In this document: piece by piece, positions 9,142-22,378 of the stretch
Layout of the letters: each line of letters opens with the position of its first letter
How positions within the stretch are numbered: position 1 is the first letter of the stretch
NCBI GenBank assembly: GCA_009760885.1
Contig: CM019700.1
Span: forward strand, 5,546,488-5,610,487
Direction: 5' to 3'
DNA: 64,000 nt
Source of the DNA: Achatina immaculata
Lineage: Eukaryota; Mollusca; Gastropoda; Stylommatophora; Achatinidae
The notes under the pieces: model-generated
Databases searched by the model: none
Seen by the model: the letters and a program-made list of their open reading frames with translations, nothing else
Told to the model about the DNA's origin: nothing
Position numbers and translations under genes: made by a program

Positions 9142-12100
9142 CTATGAAAAGGAACACAATGTACTACAGAAAGAAAGATGCAAGAAATATACATATACAA
9201 GAGTGGGTCAAAAGTAATATATGTATACAAGAGTGGGTCAAAAGTAATATATGTATACAAGAGTGGGTCAAAAGTAATATATGTATACAAGAGTGGGTCA
9301 AAAGTAATATATGTATACAAGAGTGGGTCAAAAGTAATATATGTATACAAGAGTGCGTCAAAAGTAATATATGTATACAAGAGTGCGTCAAAAGTAATAT
9401 ACATATACAAGAGTGGGTCAAAAGTAATATATGTATACAAGTGGGTCAAAAGTAATATATGTATACAAGAGTGGGTCAAAAGTAATATATGTATACAAGA
9501 GTGGATCAAAAGTAATATATGTATACAAGAGTGCGTCAAAAGTAATATATGCATACAAGAGTGGGTCAAAAGTAATATACATATACAAGAGTGCGTCAAA
9601 AGTAATATATGTATACAAGAGTGGGTCAAAAGTAATATTTGTATACAAGACTGGGTCAAAAGTAATATATGTATACAAGAGTGGGTCAAAAGTAATATAT
9701 GTATACAAGAGTGGGTCAGAAGTAATATATGTATACAAGACTGAGTCAAAAGTATTTCTTTATTAACATAAAATGTAGAAATATGACTGAAAACTTTCCT
9801 AACTCATGCTGACTTCTAAGGCAGCATTAAGCCATTGTGGACCTGGTTTGCTGATGTTGTATTTCCAAAATGGCCAATTTGCTTCCATGCAAACATGTTT
9901 CAAAAGAGGGAGGGCATAACATATCTGTACTACAACTAAGTCTTGATTTATAACTTCTATAACTTGTGACTTGAGACTTGAAGGCAGTGACCTGATAGTT
10001 GAAGACAGTGACTTGAGACTTGAAGGCAGTGACTTGAGACTTGAAGGCAGTGACTTGAGACTCGAAGGCAGTGACCTGACAGTTGAAGACAGTGACTTGA
10101 GACTTGAAGGCGGTGACCTGATAGCTGAAGACAGTGACCTGAGACTTGAGGGCAGTGACCTGATAGCTGAAGACAGTGACTTGAGACTTGAGGGCAGTGA
10201 CCTGATAGTTGAAGACAGTGACTTGAGACTTGAGGGCAGTGACCTGATAGTTGAAGACAGTGACTTGAGACTTGAGGGCAGTGACCTGATAGTTGAAGAC
10301 AGTGACTTGAGACTTGAGGGCAGTGACCTGATAGTTGAAGACAGTGACTTGAGACTTGAGGGCAGTGACCTGATAGTTGAAGACAGTGACTTGAGACTTG
10401 AAGGCAGTGACCTGATAGTTGAAGACAGTGACTTAAGACTAGCTATGAAGGATCTGAATGTAACACATGGTTCTAAGATAATTAGAAAACCATTAGAGAA
10501 ACAACACAAGACAAGATGGGAAATCATGATAAACAATAAAGAAGAAAGTTGAAGCTGCAATCTATGTATTAGGACAAAGCCATGGATTGCTGCTTTATAT
10601 TATCTCCTTGTAAGAGAGAACATGCAGCTCAAGAGTGGATATCTTTGGTGGAGATCTTTTGGACTTCCATTAGTTCCTAAAGTGCATTTCAGAAGTAATC
10701 TTCTTGGCAAAACTCTGTCACCGTATAAACTTCTCTGATCTCTAATTTACTCGATGCGGCAACAGAACCACTACAACCTGCTAACCAGATGCACAGTTTA
10801 GTGCCAGGGCATGGGTCTTGACCAGTTCTGGTTTTCTGGCTTCTGCATTAGGTTTCATACGCTCATCCATAAGGAAATGGGTTGCCTCCATGAATCTCAC
10901 TGTCAGTAGGAATTGCTCATATGTGCCCCCGCAGTTTCCTCTCTATGTACTTTCCACCTTTGGGGCAAAGTTTTGGCTCTGAATTCTCTGTGGACAGTGC
11001 AAGTTTGCAGGATGTGTTTTGGATTCTGGAGATGTTTCTGGCATGTGAAGACATGAGTGTGAGCAGGCTTCAGTTTGTGTAAATGGGTTTGTTGTCCGCG
11101 CACTGTTTTCTGGTTGTAATATCAATGCCCTTCTTTTGTGGCATTCTGTTTTCACATCCTCAGATCGCCCCTGGGAACAACTGTGTTAAGAACACACTTA
11201 TCTTAACATAGTCTTTGTGAGACAAGGAACACAGATCTGATTGCTCAAAAACTCTGACCTACTTCTGTAGGGCAGAAACCTGTAGCAATCAATGCTAACT
11301 GTAACTGTTATTTTTGTAAAATGTACTTTCAGGTTGGTGGACGGATGGGGACATGGGGATTGCCGGTGGGGATGAGGAAAATCTGGTGTGAAAACAATGA
11401 ATCCAGGATGTGACAAGCCTATGGGTCTCTACAACAATGGCTATCAGAATGAGATAAATAAAACAGAGCCAACAGACTATAGGTGGCAGGGAATGGATAT
11501 AATTGAAGCACTCATCGGATTCCTCATCCCAAAGTCTCTGTGAAACTGTCTCAAAACTGTTGGGCCTGGCGTGGAGAAGGGGCTTAAGTCCAAATGCTGG
11601 AAAACAAAGTTTTGGCCAGGCCAGCCTACACCACTGTTTTCATGGCAGTCCGAGCAAGACCACAGTCTGCCCTAGCAAGGAAAGGTGCTGAAGTCGGAGG
11701 TACCCAGCCAGAAGGCGCATCTCATATATCAAGGTACCAAGCATTATCACTAAAAATGCATACAAAGAAGAAGAGACATCCTCAGTAATCCAGAAAAGGA
11801 GAAAGGCCGCCCACATGATCAGCAAGAGGTCTTCATAACATTTTCCATTAGTTCTTTTGTCTTGGGGGTCGGGTTTAGTTTTTTGGTCTACATGGGTGTT
11901 GAGTGGAATGAGTTACTGGGTCTGGACACTGGGTGCAGGGTTGGGTCTGGGTTACCTTCAGTTCAAGTAAATGGATATGTAGTCCATGATGTCCTTTTCA
12001 GAACTTGAAAGATGTGGTTTGCTGTCCTCTGTTCAGCTTCTTAATAGGATCTCTGGGATATCTGCTGTCTGTTCTTTGTCTGCTAGCATTATAGCATTTT

Positions 12101-15100
12101 TCCATGATTAGCATTTTTGTTGGTGTCCTCTTTTAGTGGTAATCTTATGTTAGTTTTTTGTTGCCTTCTTTCTCACGCTGGTCAGCTGCTTCATTTCTTC
12201 TGAGACCGAAATGTGGTGGAATCCACTGTATATGAATGCCCTTTATCCAGTTGTCATCCTTTGACTACTTCAGGAGAAACTAGAAGAAATAATATTTGTT
12301 CTCACAATTGTGTGAGTGCTTGTTTTTTAACTGCCAATGTGTCTGGCTGTCCAGAGGTTTACTATTAAGGCTGATTAAAAATTGGTCAAGAAATGCTCAA
12401 AATCAGAACAGAGCTAAATAAAAGAAAGAAAACACGGAATACTTGATGGCATGAAATTACAAACATGGATTTATGCAGTAGTTCACAAACAGAGATCACG
12501 ACATTAATCTCTCTCTCTCTCTCTCTCTTTGGTCCATGCCAGTCAGGTGTTGGTCATCATTTATTTCCACAATCCTTTGCTCTTTTTATGTGTGTTGAAT
12601 CATGCTGCATGCCACAGTTTTAGTCAGTCAAGTATCTCATTCATTTTCCCCTATCCTTTTGTCCCTCCAGTTTCCCCATAGTCACTTGGTGTTCTGGTCT
12701 CCCCCTTCTCAAAACATGTCCCTATAAATCTGGACTATCATGTTCTGAATTTTGCCATAATCTCTATCATTTGTCCAGCTTCAGTCAGAACCTGTTCATT
12801 TGTTTTCTTAGCTGTCCACAGCATTCTCATCATTCTTCCTAGGAACCCGGGTGTATGAATGGTAAAGTGGTTAGAGCACTAGTCTCTGAAGTTCTGAGGT
12901 GCCCTACTCACCCAGCAGTAAAAATGGGTACCCAACTTCTTCTGGTGTTGGGGGAAAGGAAAGGTGGCCGGACATGACGCTGACCATATCATCCTCTAGT
13001 GTGCTGACAGGTCAAGAAAAATATGAGCACTAATGCCATATTTTTATGTCCATGACAGGCTTACCTTTACCTTTTTTTTTTTTTTGCTGCTTCCTGTAAA
13101 TTTTGAATGTTTTTGGTACTGCCCATGAACTGCATCAATATAACAGTATGGGTTCAATGTAACAATGAATAACTCTCTTTTTTTGTATTCATCAATAAAC
13201 CTTCATTGCATGCTATGTAGACATAATACAGTGTTTTAAAAAGGTCCTGAGAAAGGTAAACGGTAAAGACAGCCCTATCAGGCAGTAAAACATCTAGGAG
13301 ATAATGGTGTTAGCGTCCATATTTCCCTTTACCAGTTGGTGCACTAGAGGGTAACGTGGCTACATCGTGCCTGGCTGCCTGTTTCTCCTCAAATCCAGGA
13401 ACAGCTAGGTAACCCATTTCTACAGCTGGGTAACTGAGGTGCCTCCAGCTGGATCTGAACCATTAACCTCGGCCTTGAGAGACTAGTGCACTAACTACTC
13501 TGCCATCAGGCACCCATAACATCCTTGAGTGGTTTGAAATAACATCTGCTCTAATCAGGATGAAGAAAACAAAATCCTAAAATGGTTTAGTGCAGGGCTG
13601 ACCAACCGGGGATGTATGCAGTCCTTGGTGGGGGGCTTTCCTTTGTGGCCCACAAGGTAATTACGAAAATATCATTTATTTTGTTAGTAAGAAAACTATG
13701 AATCTGAGTTTCATGAGGTGAAAGAAAAAGAAACTGTCACAGCTCAAATTCACCTTTACTTCAAAATTGCCACTTTTTTCCATGCAATTTAGAAATAAAA
13801 AAAAAAACAAACAGGTTGACTTGGATGTGACCTACTATTCTGATTCATTGATATAATTGTGGCCCTTGGGCCCTATGAAGTTGGACACCCTTGATTTAGT
13901 GAAATAATTTATTCCAACATTCTGGCCACTTACACGGCCCTGGTAGATCTCCTTCTATCCTTCTCTCTCTCCCTTTGTTTCAGCATGGCAAAAGATGAAG
14001 ATTCAGCTTTGGAAGTCTTTGGAGTTTGCCCAATCGCAAATGTGCCTCCTTCCAAATCCCCAACAAGCACATCTTGACTTATAACTTCAGCAGTCTAGGT
14101 AATATAGATAAAATAATGATGAGTCAAGAAAAAGCAATATGCTGCATTAACAATTTTGTATCTGTTTTTGAAAAATGAAGAAATTCTGTAAACGCCATCA
14201 GTTTAAACCATCATCTAGCATTTTATTTTGTGTGCTCACCCATTTTTTTTTTCATTATACCTTCCCAGAATTCTGTTCATAATGTGGAATTTAAGAAAAT
14301 TAACTCTGAAAATTAAATTAATTAATAAAAAATAATATACCTGCATGAATTATTTTTCTATGCCTGCAATAATCTTCTATGGTTACAAAGAGTCTTTTTT
14401 ATGTTAAAAAAATGAAAAGAAAAAAAAAAACTTTGTCTGAGGGTCAGAACAGTAAAGCTGGTCTGACTAAGAAATATGTGACAGAAGGACAAGAAAGGTT
14501 TAAATTTAACTCAGTGCCAGAAAAAGAGTCGTTAAAATATTTTTTTAAAACACTTATGGCACAGAAACACTAAACTGCATTACACAGTAAGATAATGACT
14601 CTGGATTTAACTCAGTATTGAAATTTAGAGATACTGATTTCCTCTTAAATGCCCCCCCCCCCCAAAAAAAAAAAAAATTTGCATAAAGTTTAACGTAACT
14701 ACTGAAGACAAGGTATTTAATTTACCCTCATATATCAGCAAAGTATTCTACCACATTTAGAATATGGCTCAACATCTTGGTGCACAGCATCAAACACTAC
14801 GCTGCATAATCTAGACAAGGTTCAAAGTCAGTCACTACGGATTATCACAGGTGCCATGAGGTCCACACCAATAGTAGAAATGCAGAAAATAGTTGGTGTT
14901 CAACCGCTAAAGGAACGTAGAGACACAAAGGTCATGACCATGGGAGAAAAATTCCTTAGCTCTGTAAGCCATCCCCTGAAGGAGAGATTCAATAACTTGG
15001 CATTAGGACGGCTTAAAAGAAGCAGCTTCATTCATCAGGCAAAGCGTATGCGTAAGCTGATACCTGACCTTCCAACTGTAGTCACTCCATTATCATCTGT

Positions 15101-18100
15101 ACCAGAGCATACACCATGGAAAGAAGCAGATTATACACAAATAACTATTCAGACTGAAGTGAAAGGTGTGCAGAATGGTGAGATGCAGAGCAGTCTTGTA
15201 AGATCAACAGCCACACTTAGTGTTCTAGATGACAAATATCCATGTGACACCTGGATACGTGTGTATACAGATGGATCTGCACATAATGCCATAAAGAATG
15301 GTGGGGCAGGAGCATATATTGAATATCCAAACAACACCATTGACAAGATTTCCATACCCACTGGTAAATACTGCAACAACTTTGATGCAGAAGTTAGGGC
15401 AATTATTGCTGCAGTTGAAAAACTATCAGACTCCAGAATTGATACATGTCCTGTAGTAATTCTCACAGATGCAAGATCAGTACTGGAGGCTCTTCAGTGC
15501 AACAAACTACCAGACCTTAAGGATGCCTTGTCAAAAATTGGCTTACAACATGGAGTCACTTTGCAATGGATTCCCTCCCACTGTGGGATACCAGGCAATG
15601 AGAAAGCTGACCATCTGGCCAAAGAGGGCACTGAAATGGAGCAACCAGACATACCAGTCACCTATAATCAGAAGAAAAGCATGATAAAAACCTACAGGAA
15701 GCCACAAACACCACCACATGATGACTATCACATGCTAAACAGAAAGGAACAAGTCACCATCTTCCGTCTCCGAACAGGACACAGCCGACTCCTAAATCAT
15801 ATGTATACAAAGTTTAAGGTTGGTACTACTAATCTATGTACATGTGCCCAGGTGCCCCAAACCGTGGAACATATCCTCCAGAACTGCATCAACTACGAGA
15901 CACTGAGAAATAATTACTGGCCCAGTGAAACCACTAAAGAAGATAAGCTCTACGGTTCCATACATGAGTTACAAAAAACAGTGAAATTTATCCAAGAGAC
16001 AGGACTGCAGATATAGACAGACAGTGCGAACGAAGAAGAAGAAGAAGAAGAAGAATTTACCCTCACATACTGTGTAAACTGGCCCTAGTCTGTACTGTTT
16101 TGCTGTTTTGCTCTACGAATGCTCACAGCAGTTTGGATGAAATGGACAAGAAGTCACTGGAGCAAAACATCGTTGAGCTCATCCATAAAATGGGAATGGT
16201 GGATGTAAAGAGAAAGACATTCAGAAACTGCAACGATCTCAGGGTGAGAACATACGCAATGATGACTTTGAAGAACCAGCAGAGAACTGATGAACCAATA
16301 GTCCATGTTTCTGAAGAGGATTTTACCAGTGATGACATAACTGAATCTTCAACAACAAAAAAAAAAAGCCATCACCATGATCATAGGAACCACAGACCAG
16401 TTCCCAGAATACCATCCATGAATCTGGGTCATCGCTGTCTTCAGACAGGTCTATCAAGTGTATTCCCTATCAAAATAAAATTCATTTGTCCATTCATTCT
16501 TAATGTCGGTTGTCTTAAATGATTTAACAACCATCCCTGATTTGCGCAGAATACTTAAATAACCACAGATAAACAGACTCTCACTGCTAAATATTTCACT
16601 CAAACTTTTTCAACATCTGCAATATATTAAACATGCCCCATTTCTAAATGAATTTTGTGGAAAAGACTTGCATATTAGAGGCTGGAAAACAAGGCAACTT
16701 ATATACATAATTCAAATTGGCACTGTATTTAATCTAAAACAAAAAACACCGCATTAAATTTCTTTTATATTTACGCACTGTCTCTTAGAAGGTGGCATTC
16801 AAGTTGCCAGATTCTCTAGCCTTTATCTAATCAAAACCTTCATTGATGGCAGTGATTATTAACTCTTAAACTACTAAACAACACTAAGGACACACGAACC
16901 TCTTTTTTTTTTTTAATAATATAAATTCACCGCCATGATGTTGAATCTGGCAATAACGTTATGTCTTTTATTAACACTTGAAGAAGTTTAAAATTTATGA
17001 ACTCCTGACTATGGAGCAAAACCTTAAGACTAGTTATTTTACTTCTAAATTGAAGAAAAAAGAAAAAAAAAGTTTAAATACTTCATGGTATGTTAAGAGT
17101 TAACTAAGCTTTGTTTTATTTAACAAATACAACAAATCATAACAGTATCATATTTCTATTTATCATATGAATATGTTAAAATTTACAAATATTAATAAAT
17201 TAAGAACTGTATGAGCATCATCACATACTGAGTCTTCTAGTGAAACTGTGATAAATAAATGTAGTGGTTAATAAGAGAAAAGTTTATTCATTAAGATCCA
17301 TGCTGGCCAGTACTGGCCAGGAAGCACAGAAAACCAAGATTCTCCATTAAGTGCTATGCCTGGTGTGTCCAGTTAATCTGGCTGCTGTCCTCTCCTCTTG
17401 CCCATTCTGTTATTTTTCTCTTGGCTTCTTGGCCTTCCCCCCTTTCCTTTTTTTTCCACTAAGTTTTCATGTGACTATCCCGTAATTTCTTGAGTTTTGA
17501 ATCTGTGAATTAGCATCACTGCAGTTGGGACACACCCATTTGTGCTCCACTCTCAGTAACCACCAAAGAGTACAAACATTAAATATACCAGTTAGCTGTT
17601 GGTTCTGGGCAACTATGAATTCTGCCAGCCAGCCAAATGGCTTTTTTCTATCCCCCTTCCTTGCACTTCTATCCTTCTTCCTCTGTAGATCTGTATTATC
17701 AACTCATGTATTGTTCTCTTCCCAGCTCAGTTTCTTGGCCAACAATTTCAGTCTATCTGTCCTGTCCATGGGAGTCATATATCTTTTGCAACAGCGTTAT
17801 GCCATGATTGGCTAGCTCATTGTCTCTCATTCCCGCAAGTCCTGGGAAATATGTCCGCATCAGTCTGGGTGACACTGGATTTTCCCCGAGAGCTGAACCC
17901 ATTCTTGACGTAGCAAACCTCTCTCTATCTTATGAAGCAAGCTCCGAGAGTCCATCACCACCGCACCGCGTGCCCTGCCAAACCGGCCAGGACAAAGCCT
18001 TGGCCACTGTCTCAGTCTCCATCCTCATGCAGGAATGAGCTCTCCTCCTCATTATACAGGAAGGCCCTGCATTCTGTGATTTCTGTCTTCTCCTAATAAA

Positions 18101-21100
18101 CCCAAAGAATTTTAAAGGAGGCACCTTGTCTTATTACAGGGTACATTAAAAAATACTTCAGCTAATGTATTCTTCAAACAAAACAATTAACAGAAAATAA
18201 TATGTTTATAAAAGTTCGATTATGTTATAGAAAAATGATGAATGGTTAAAATATGATGATAAATAAAACTGTACTGGTAAAAAAAAATAAAAAGTAAAAA
18301 TTCTTCTCAGTCTACTTTGAAAGCTAAGGTAATGTAGTAATTAATTGTAGTCATTAAATACGGCTTCTCGGCCTTTTGGCTAAGATCAAAATGTAGTTCT
18401 GCGCTCTGTAGTGCATTCTCAAAATCTTCAACACCCAAACATGGACGCACCCAAAAAGTTCGTGTACAGCGAGATGGACGATATGGAAGGAGAGCAATAT
18501 CACCCACCCGGGACACTTGTAATAACAACAGCAGGACCGAATGCAGGTAAGGTCTCGTATGGCTACATGTACAGCATCCTGGCTGGACCGGCCGGCGTGG
18601 GGCCGAATGGCGTCGCAACGTTAAGTAGGTTCGAGAACAAGTTCAAGTGGTTCGCCACCTTGACGCAGGTCGCACATGTTGCCTACTACAAGTCCCTACA
18701 CGGGAAATCCTTCCTCCTTGACGACATGAAACTCCATGTGATGATAGAGCACATGTTGCCTACTACAAGTCCCTACACGGGAAATCCTTCGTCCTCGATG
18801 ACATGAAACTCCATGTGATGATACAGCACATGTTGCCTACTACAAGTCCCTACACGGGAAATCCTTCGTCCTCGATGACATGAAACTCCATGTGATGATA
18901 CAGCACATGTTGCCTACTACAAGTCCCTACACGGGAAATCCTTCGACCTCGATGACATGAAACTCCATGTGATGATACAGCACATGTTGCCTACTACAAG
19001 TCCCTACACGGGAAATCCTTCGTCCTCGATGACATGAAACTCCATGTGATGATACAGCACACGGACAAAGAAAGAATCAATGGTACCCTGCACTGGGTAC
19101 CACCAAATGCCAAACCTGAAATGGTGAAAAGACTGATTACCTTCTTGACGGGCGATGAGGAGGCAGAGACCTCATGAGCTGAGAAGGCGTACGACAAATG
19201 GTCGTTTCTATGTCGCCCGAAAGTGGAGGTGCCACACTACACGTACATCACAAATACGGCGGGAACGAAAGAACATAAAATCTTCATTACCCTACAAGGC
19301 TGAAAACCGCCATGCCAAAACAACACACATTGGGCCAGCAAATGCCCACGGAAGCAGACACCGGCGCCTAAAGCCGCAGGTAGACAAACAAAACAACAAG
19401 CAGCTCAGCCATCTGAGCCAGGAAGACCTTCCACAGTTGAGGTCCCAACCTCAGCTGACCAAGACCCTCCCTCAGAGGTCGCCGGAGACACCTTCCAGCA
19501 AGTGGACTATACCAGGAAAAGAAGACGACCTGTACGGTCTCCTCCAACACCGGCGACTACAGATCCACCAACCTGCACACCGAAGAAACAACCCACAAAA
19601 ACAAGAGAGGTCACTGGCCTCAACAAAATCTTCGAGATAACAGCGGAGACGAGCCACAAAACTCTCCACTCTCAGAATCGACAGCTGATGACCCGCCTTC
19701 TTGGGCTCTACAGACAGCGGAGTATGACCTGGACGACGACAGTCAACTACTCATCGACATCCCTGCCGAGTACCGTGAGGATGCACCATAACTCACCGCA
19801 TAGACCATGGCAAACAATACCACCCTGGACTATATTTCAAGACAATGCTACGGCGTTTCACCGTAGTGATAAACAAGACAAACAGAACGTATGTAAATTT
19901 TTTTCTCATTTGTCTAAACAGATCATTTTCCTTTTTTCCTTTTAGACATGGACAGGGACATTAAAATAGTAAGTGTTAATATTAGAGGCATCCGTAGGAA
20001 ACTACACCATATTGTCTCACTGATACTAACACACAAACCTGATTTCATTCTTATACAAGAAACAAATATACAAACAGATTGGCACGCAGCGCAAATCACC
20101 ACACAGTTAGGCCCTAGATATTCATGTTTTAGCCTAGCCAAACAAAACTCAGGTTCTGGAGTAGCAATCATACAGACGTCAGATAGATGGAAGTTTGCTA
20201 GAACAAACAGAGACAGTAGAGGGAGAGTAGCCATAGCTGAGGTAACGAATAATACACAAGCATACACTATAGTCAACATACATGCTCCACCCAACCGCAT
20301 TCACCAACCATTATTCTATGAAGATTTAGACTCTTTACTCACTCGAATGTATAGAGGACACAACATCATATTGGGGGGAGATTTTAATTGTGTTCTATCA
20401 GACGCAGACATTATAGGAGGTCAAGTTAGAGCTCAGATTGTTAGAACATGCAGAGAAGATAAAAACCAAACAGAGACATTACAGGACATACTAGATACAT
20501 ATAGCTTAGTAGACACATATAGACACACTCATCCCCAATGCAGAGACACCACATATAAAAACAACGCCCAAAATAGATCTACTAGACTAGACAGAATGTA
20601 TGCACCTTCAACACATCACATAACACGAACCAGGCATCTCACGGAAACCTTGCAGTTCACGGATCATAAAGCACTAGTCACAACAGTAAACATGACACTC
20701 TCAAATAGACCTTTTAAACGATCGCCACACTGGAAGTTTAACAATACACTTCTCCAAAATCAACAATTTGTAGACAACATAACACAGATTACCCACGCTT
20801 TCACAGACGACATACCCACACACGACATTCAACAACACTGGGAAATGCTGAAGATCACAATAAGAGAAAGAGCACAGATACTCTCAACCCAGATATACAG
20901 GGAAAGACTGCAACAGGAGAAAATAATTGAAGAAGCAATCAGACTAACAAAGCAGGTAAACAAAAACTCACCAAATATACTAGCACTACAAGAAGAACTA
21001 GACAAACATAGACAGCACAGATTTCAAGGCGCACTGTTGAGAACTAGGCAAGAAACGTGAAGGGAGATAGGAAGTTGCTTGCGTATGCAGACGATACTAC

Positions 21101-22335
21101 TTTCTTTCAAAAAAAAAAACAGACAGATCAATAGCGAACATTCTAGACACATTCACAGAATTCGGCATTGTCAGCGGAGCCAAACTAAACATACAGAAGT
21201 CAGTAATAATGGGTGTAGGCAAATGGCGGAATAAAAAGGATTTTCCCTTCTGCCTCACACACACAGACAACACAACACTTTACGGGATCACTTTCTCGTC
21301 ACATCCAAATAAAACACACAAACCCACATGGGACAAACTTGTCGCACAAATCACAGACATGCTGAACAGGTACAAATATAAAACCACAACAATATTCGGT
21401 AGAAGCACAGCAGTGAACACTTACATCATTCCAAAAATAATATACACAGCCACAGTACAACAGATAATACACGAAATAACAAACAGATCAGACACTTCAT
21501 CTTTACAAACACTATACGCAGCATCAAACATAAAACCCTCATACAGGACAAGATACACGGAGGAATCGCCCTCCAAGACAAACAAAGATACAAGCACTCA
21601 GGATCAGTCACGTGGGCCGCATCATCAAACACCCAAAACAGCACGCACTAGCTCACTACTATAGCAAACCACTTCGGCACGCTACCAGCATTCTACAAAA
21701 CCTGTATTCAGGCCATCCAAGGAAACGAAACACTCATACACCATAAAACAAACAGCATCTACAAACATTTAGTCAGAAATCAAGCATCCCCACTACACCT
21801 CAGAATCAAGACAAGTCAGAGATACGCCCTCTATGACTTCAAAGAAACATTTACGAATCTACATGTGAGGAACATCACACCGAAAGCAAGAGAAATTACA
21901 TTTAGGTTTATTTACAACATGACACCCACCACACAGAGAGCAGCACACAGATCCAAACAGACAGCACCATGTCAACTGTGCAACAACAGCAACATACAAG
22001 AAACAGAAGAGCACATATTTTACACATGTAGCACAATCACACCCAGTATAGCAACATTACAGAAAACACTAGAAACACACACACAGCACAAAAGATAGAC
22101 ATATATAAATCAGTAATGTTAAATATTATCCCTGCGACTCAGTTGGACACACACACCAAGTTACTGGCCCTGCTCGCAGAGTTAGGCACTTGGTGTGGAC
22201 GTACAGAAACAAAGCTAGATTTGAGTTCGGCACGTTTAGTCCAAAAATTTTCAGGGGTCTGTTTCAACAAAGGGAAATTAAAATCATGGCGTGCTGTAAA
22301 CTGACATGAAATAAAACTTTGACAGTAGCGAGCGC

Positions 22336-22378
<43 letters not shown>

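Larger units (their letters stand above)
18363..22335 (+). mobile_element. U2-headed Tx1-clade-like LINE, internally deleted
   Basis: Order: U2 5' segment (18363-18401), ORF1 (18441-19900, broken), ORF2 endonuclease (19948-21060), a jump to reverse-transcriptase motif [10 protein letters not shown] (YADD at 21084-21095), thumb/C-terminal region with a C-x2-C-x10-H-x4-C knuckle (within 21955-22035), and a 3' end aaataaaactttgacag before a (GA)n tract. Around 1.2 kb of RT is missing, so it is dead. Known precedent: Keno elements of the Tx1 clade target U2 snRNA genes. Membership is inferred from the U2 head and the APE endonuclease style. Confidence 0.75.

Noticed and set aside
8964..10560. Large frames of 188-261 codons
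   Set aside because: Minisatellite units of 30 and 42 bp without stops; only 8968-9141 is a real exon inside one of them.
18363..18401. A functional U2 snRNA gene
   Set aside because: Only the first ~40 nt match; no Sm site or stem-loops III/IV follow.
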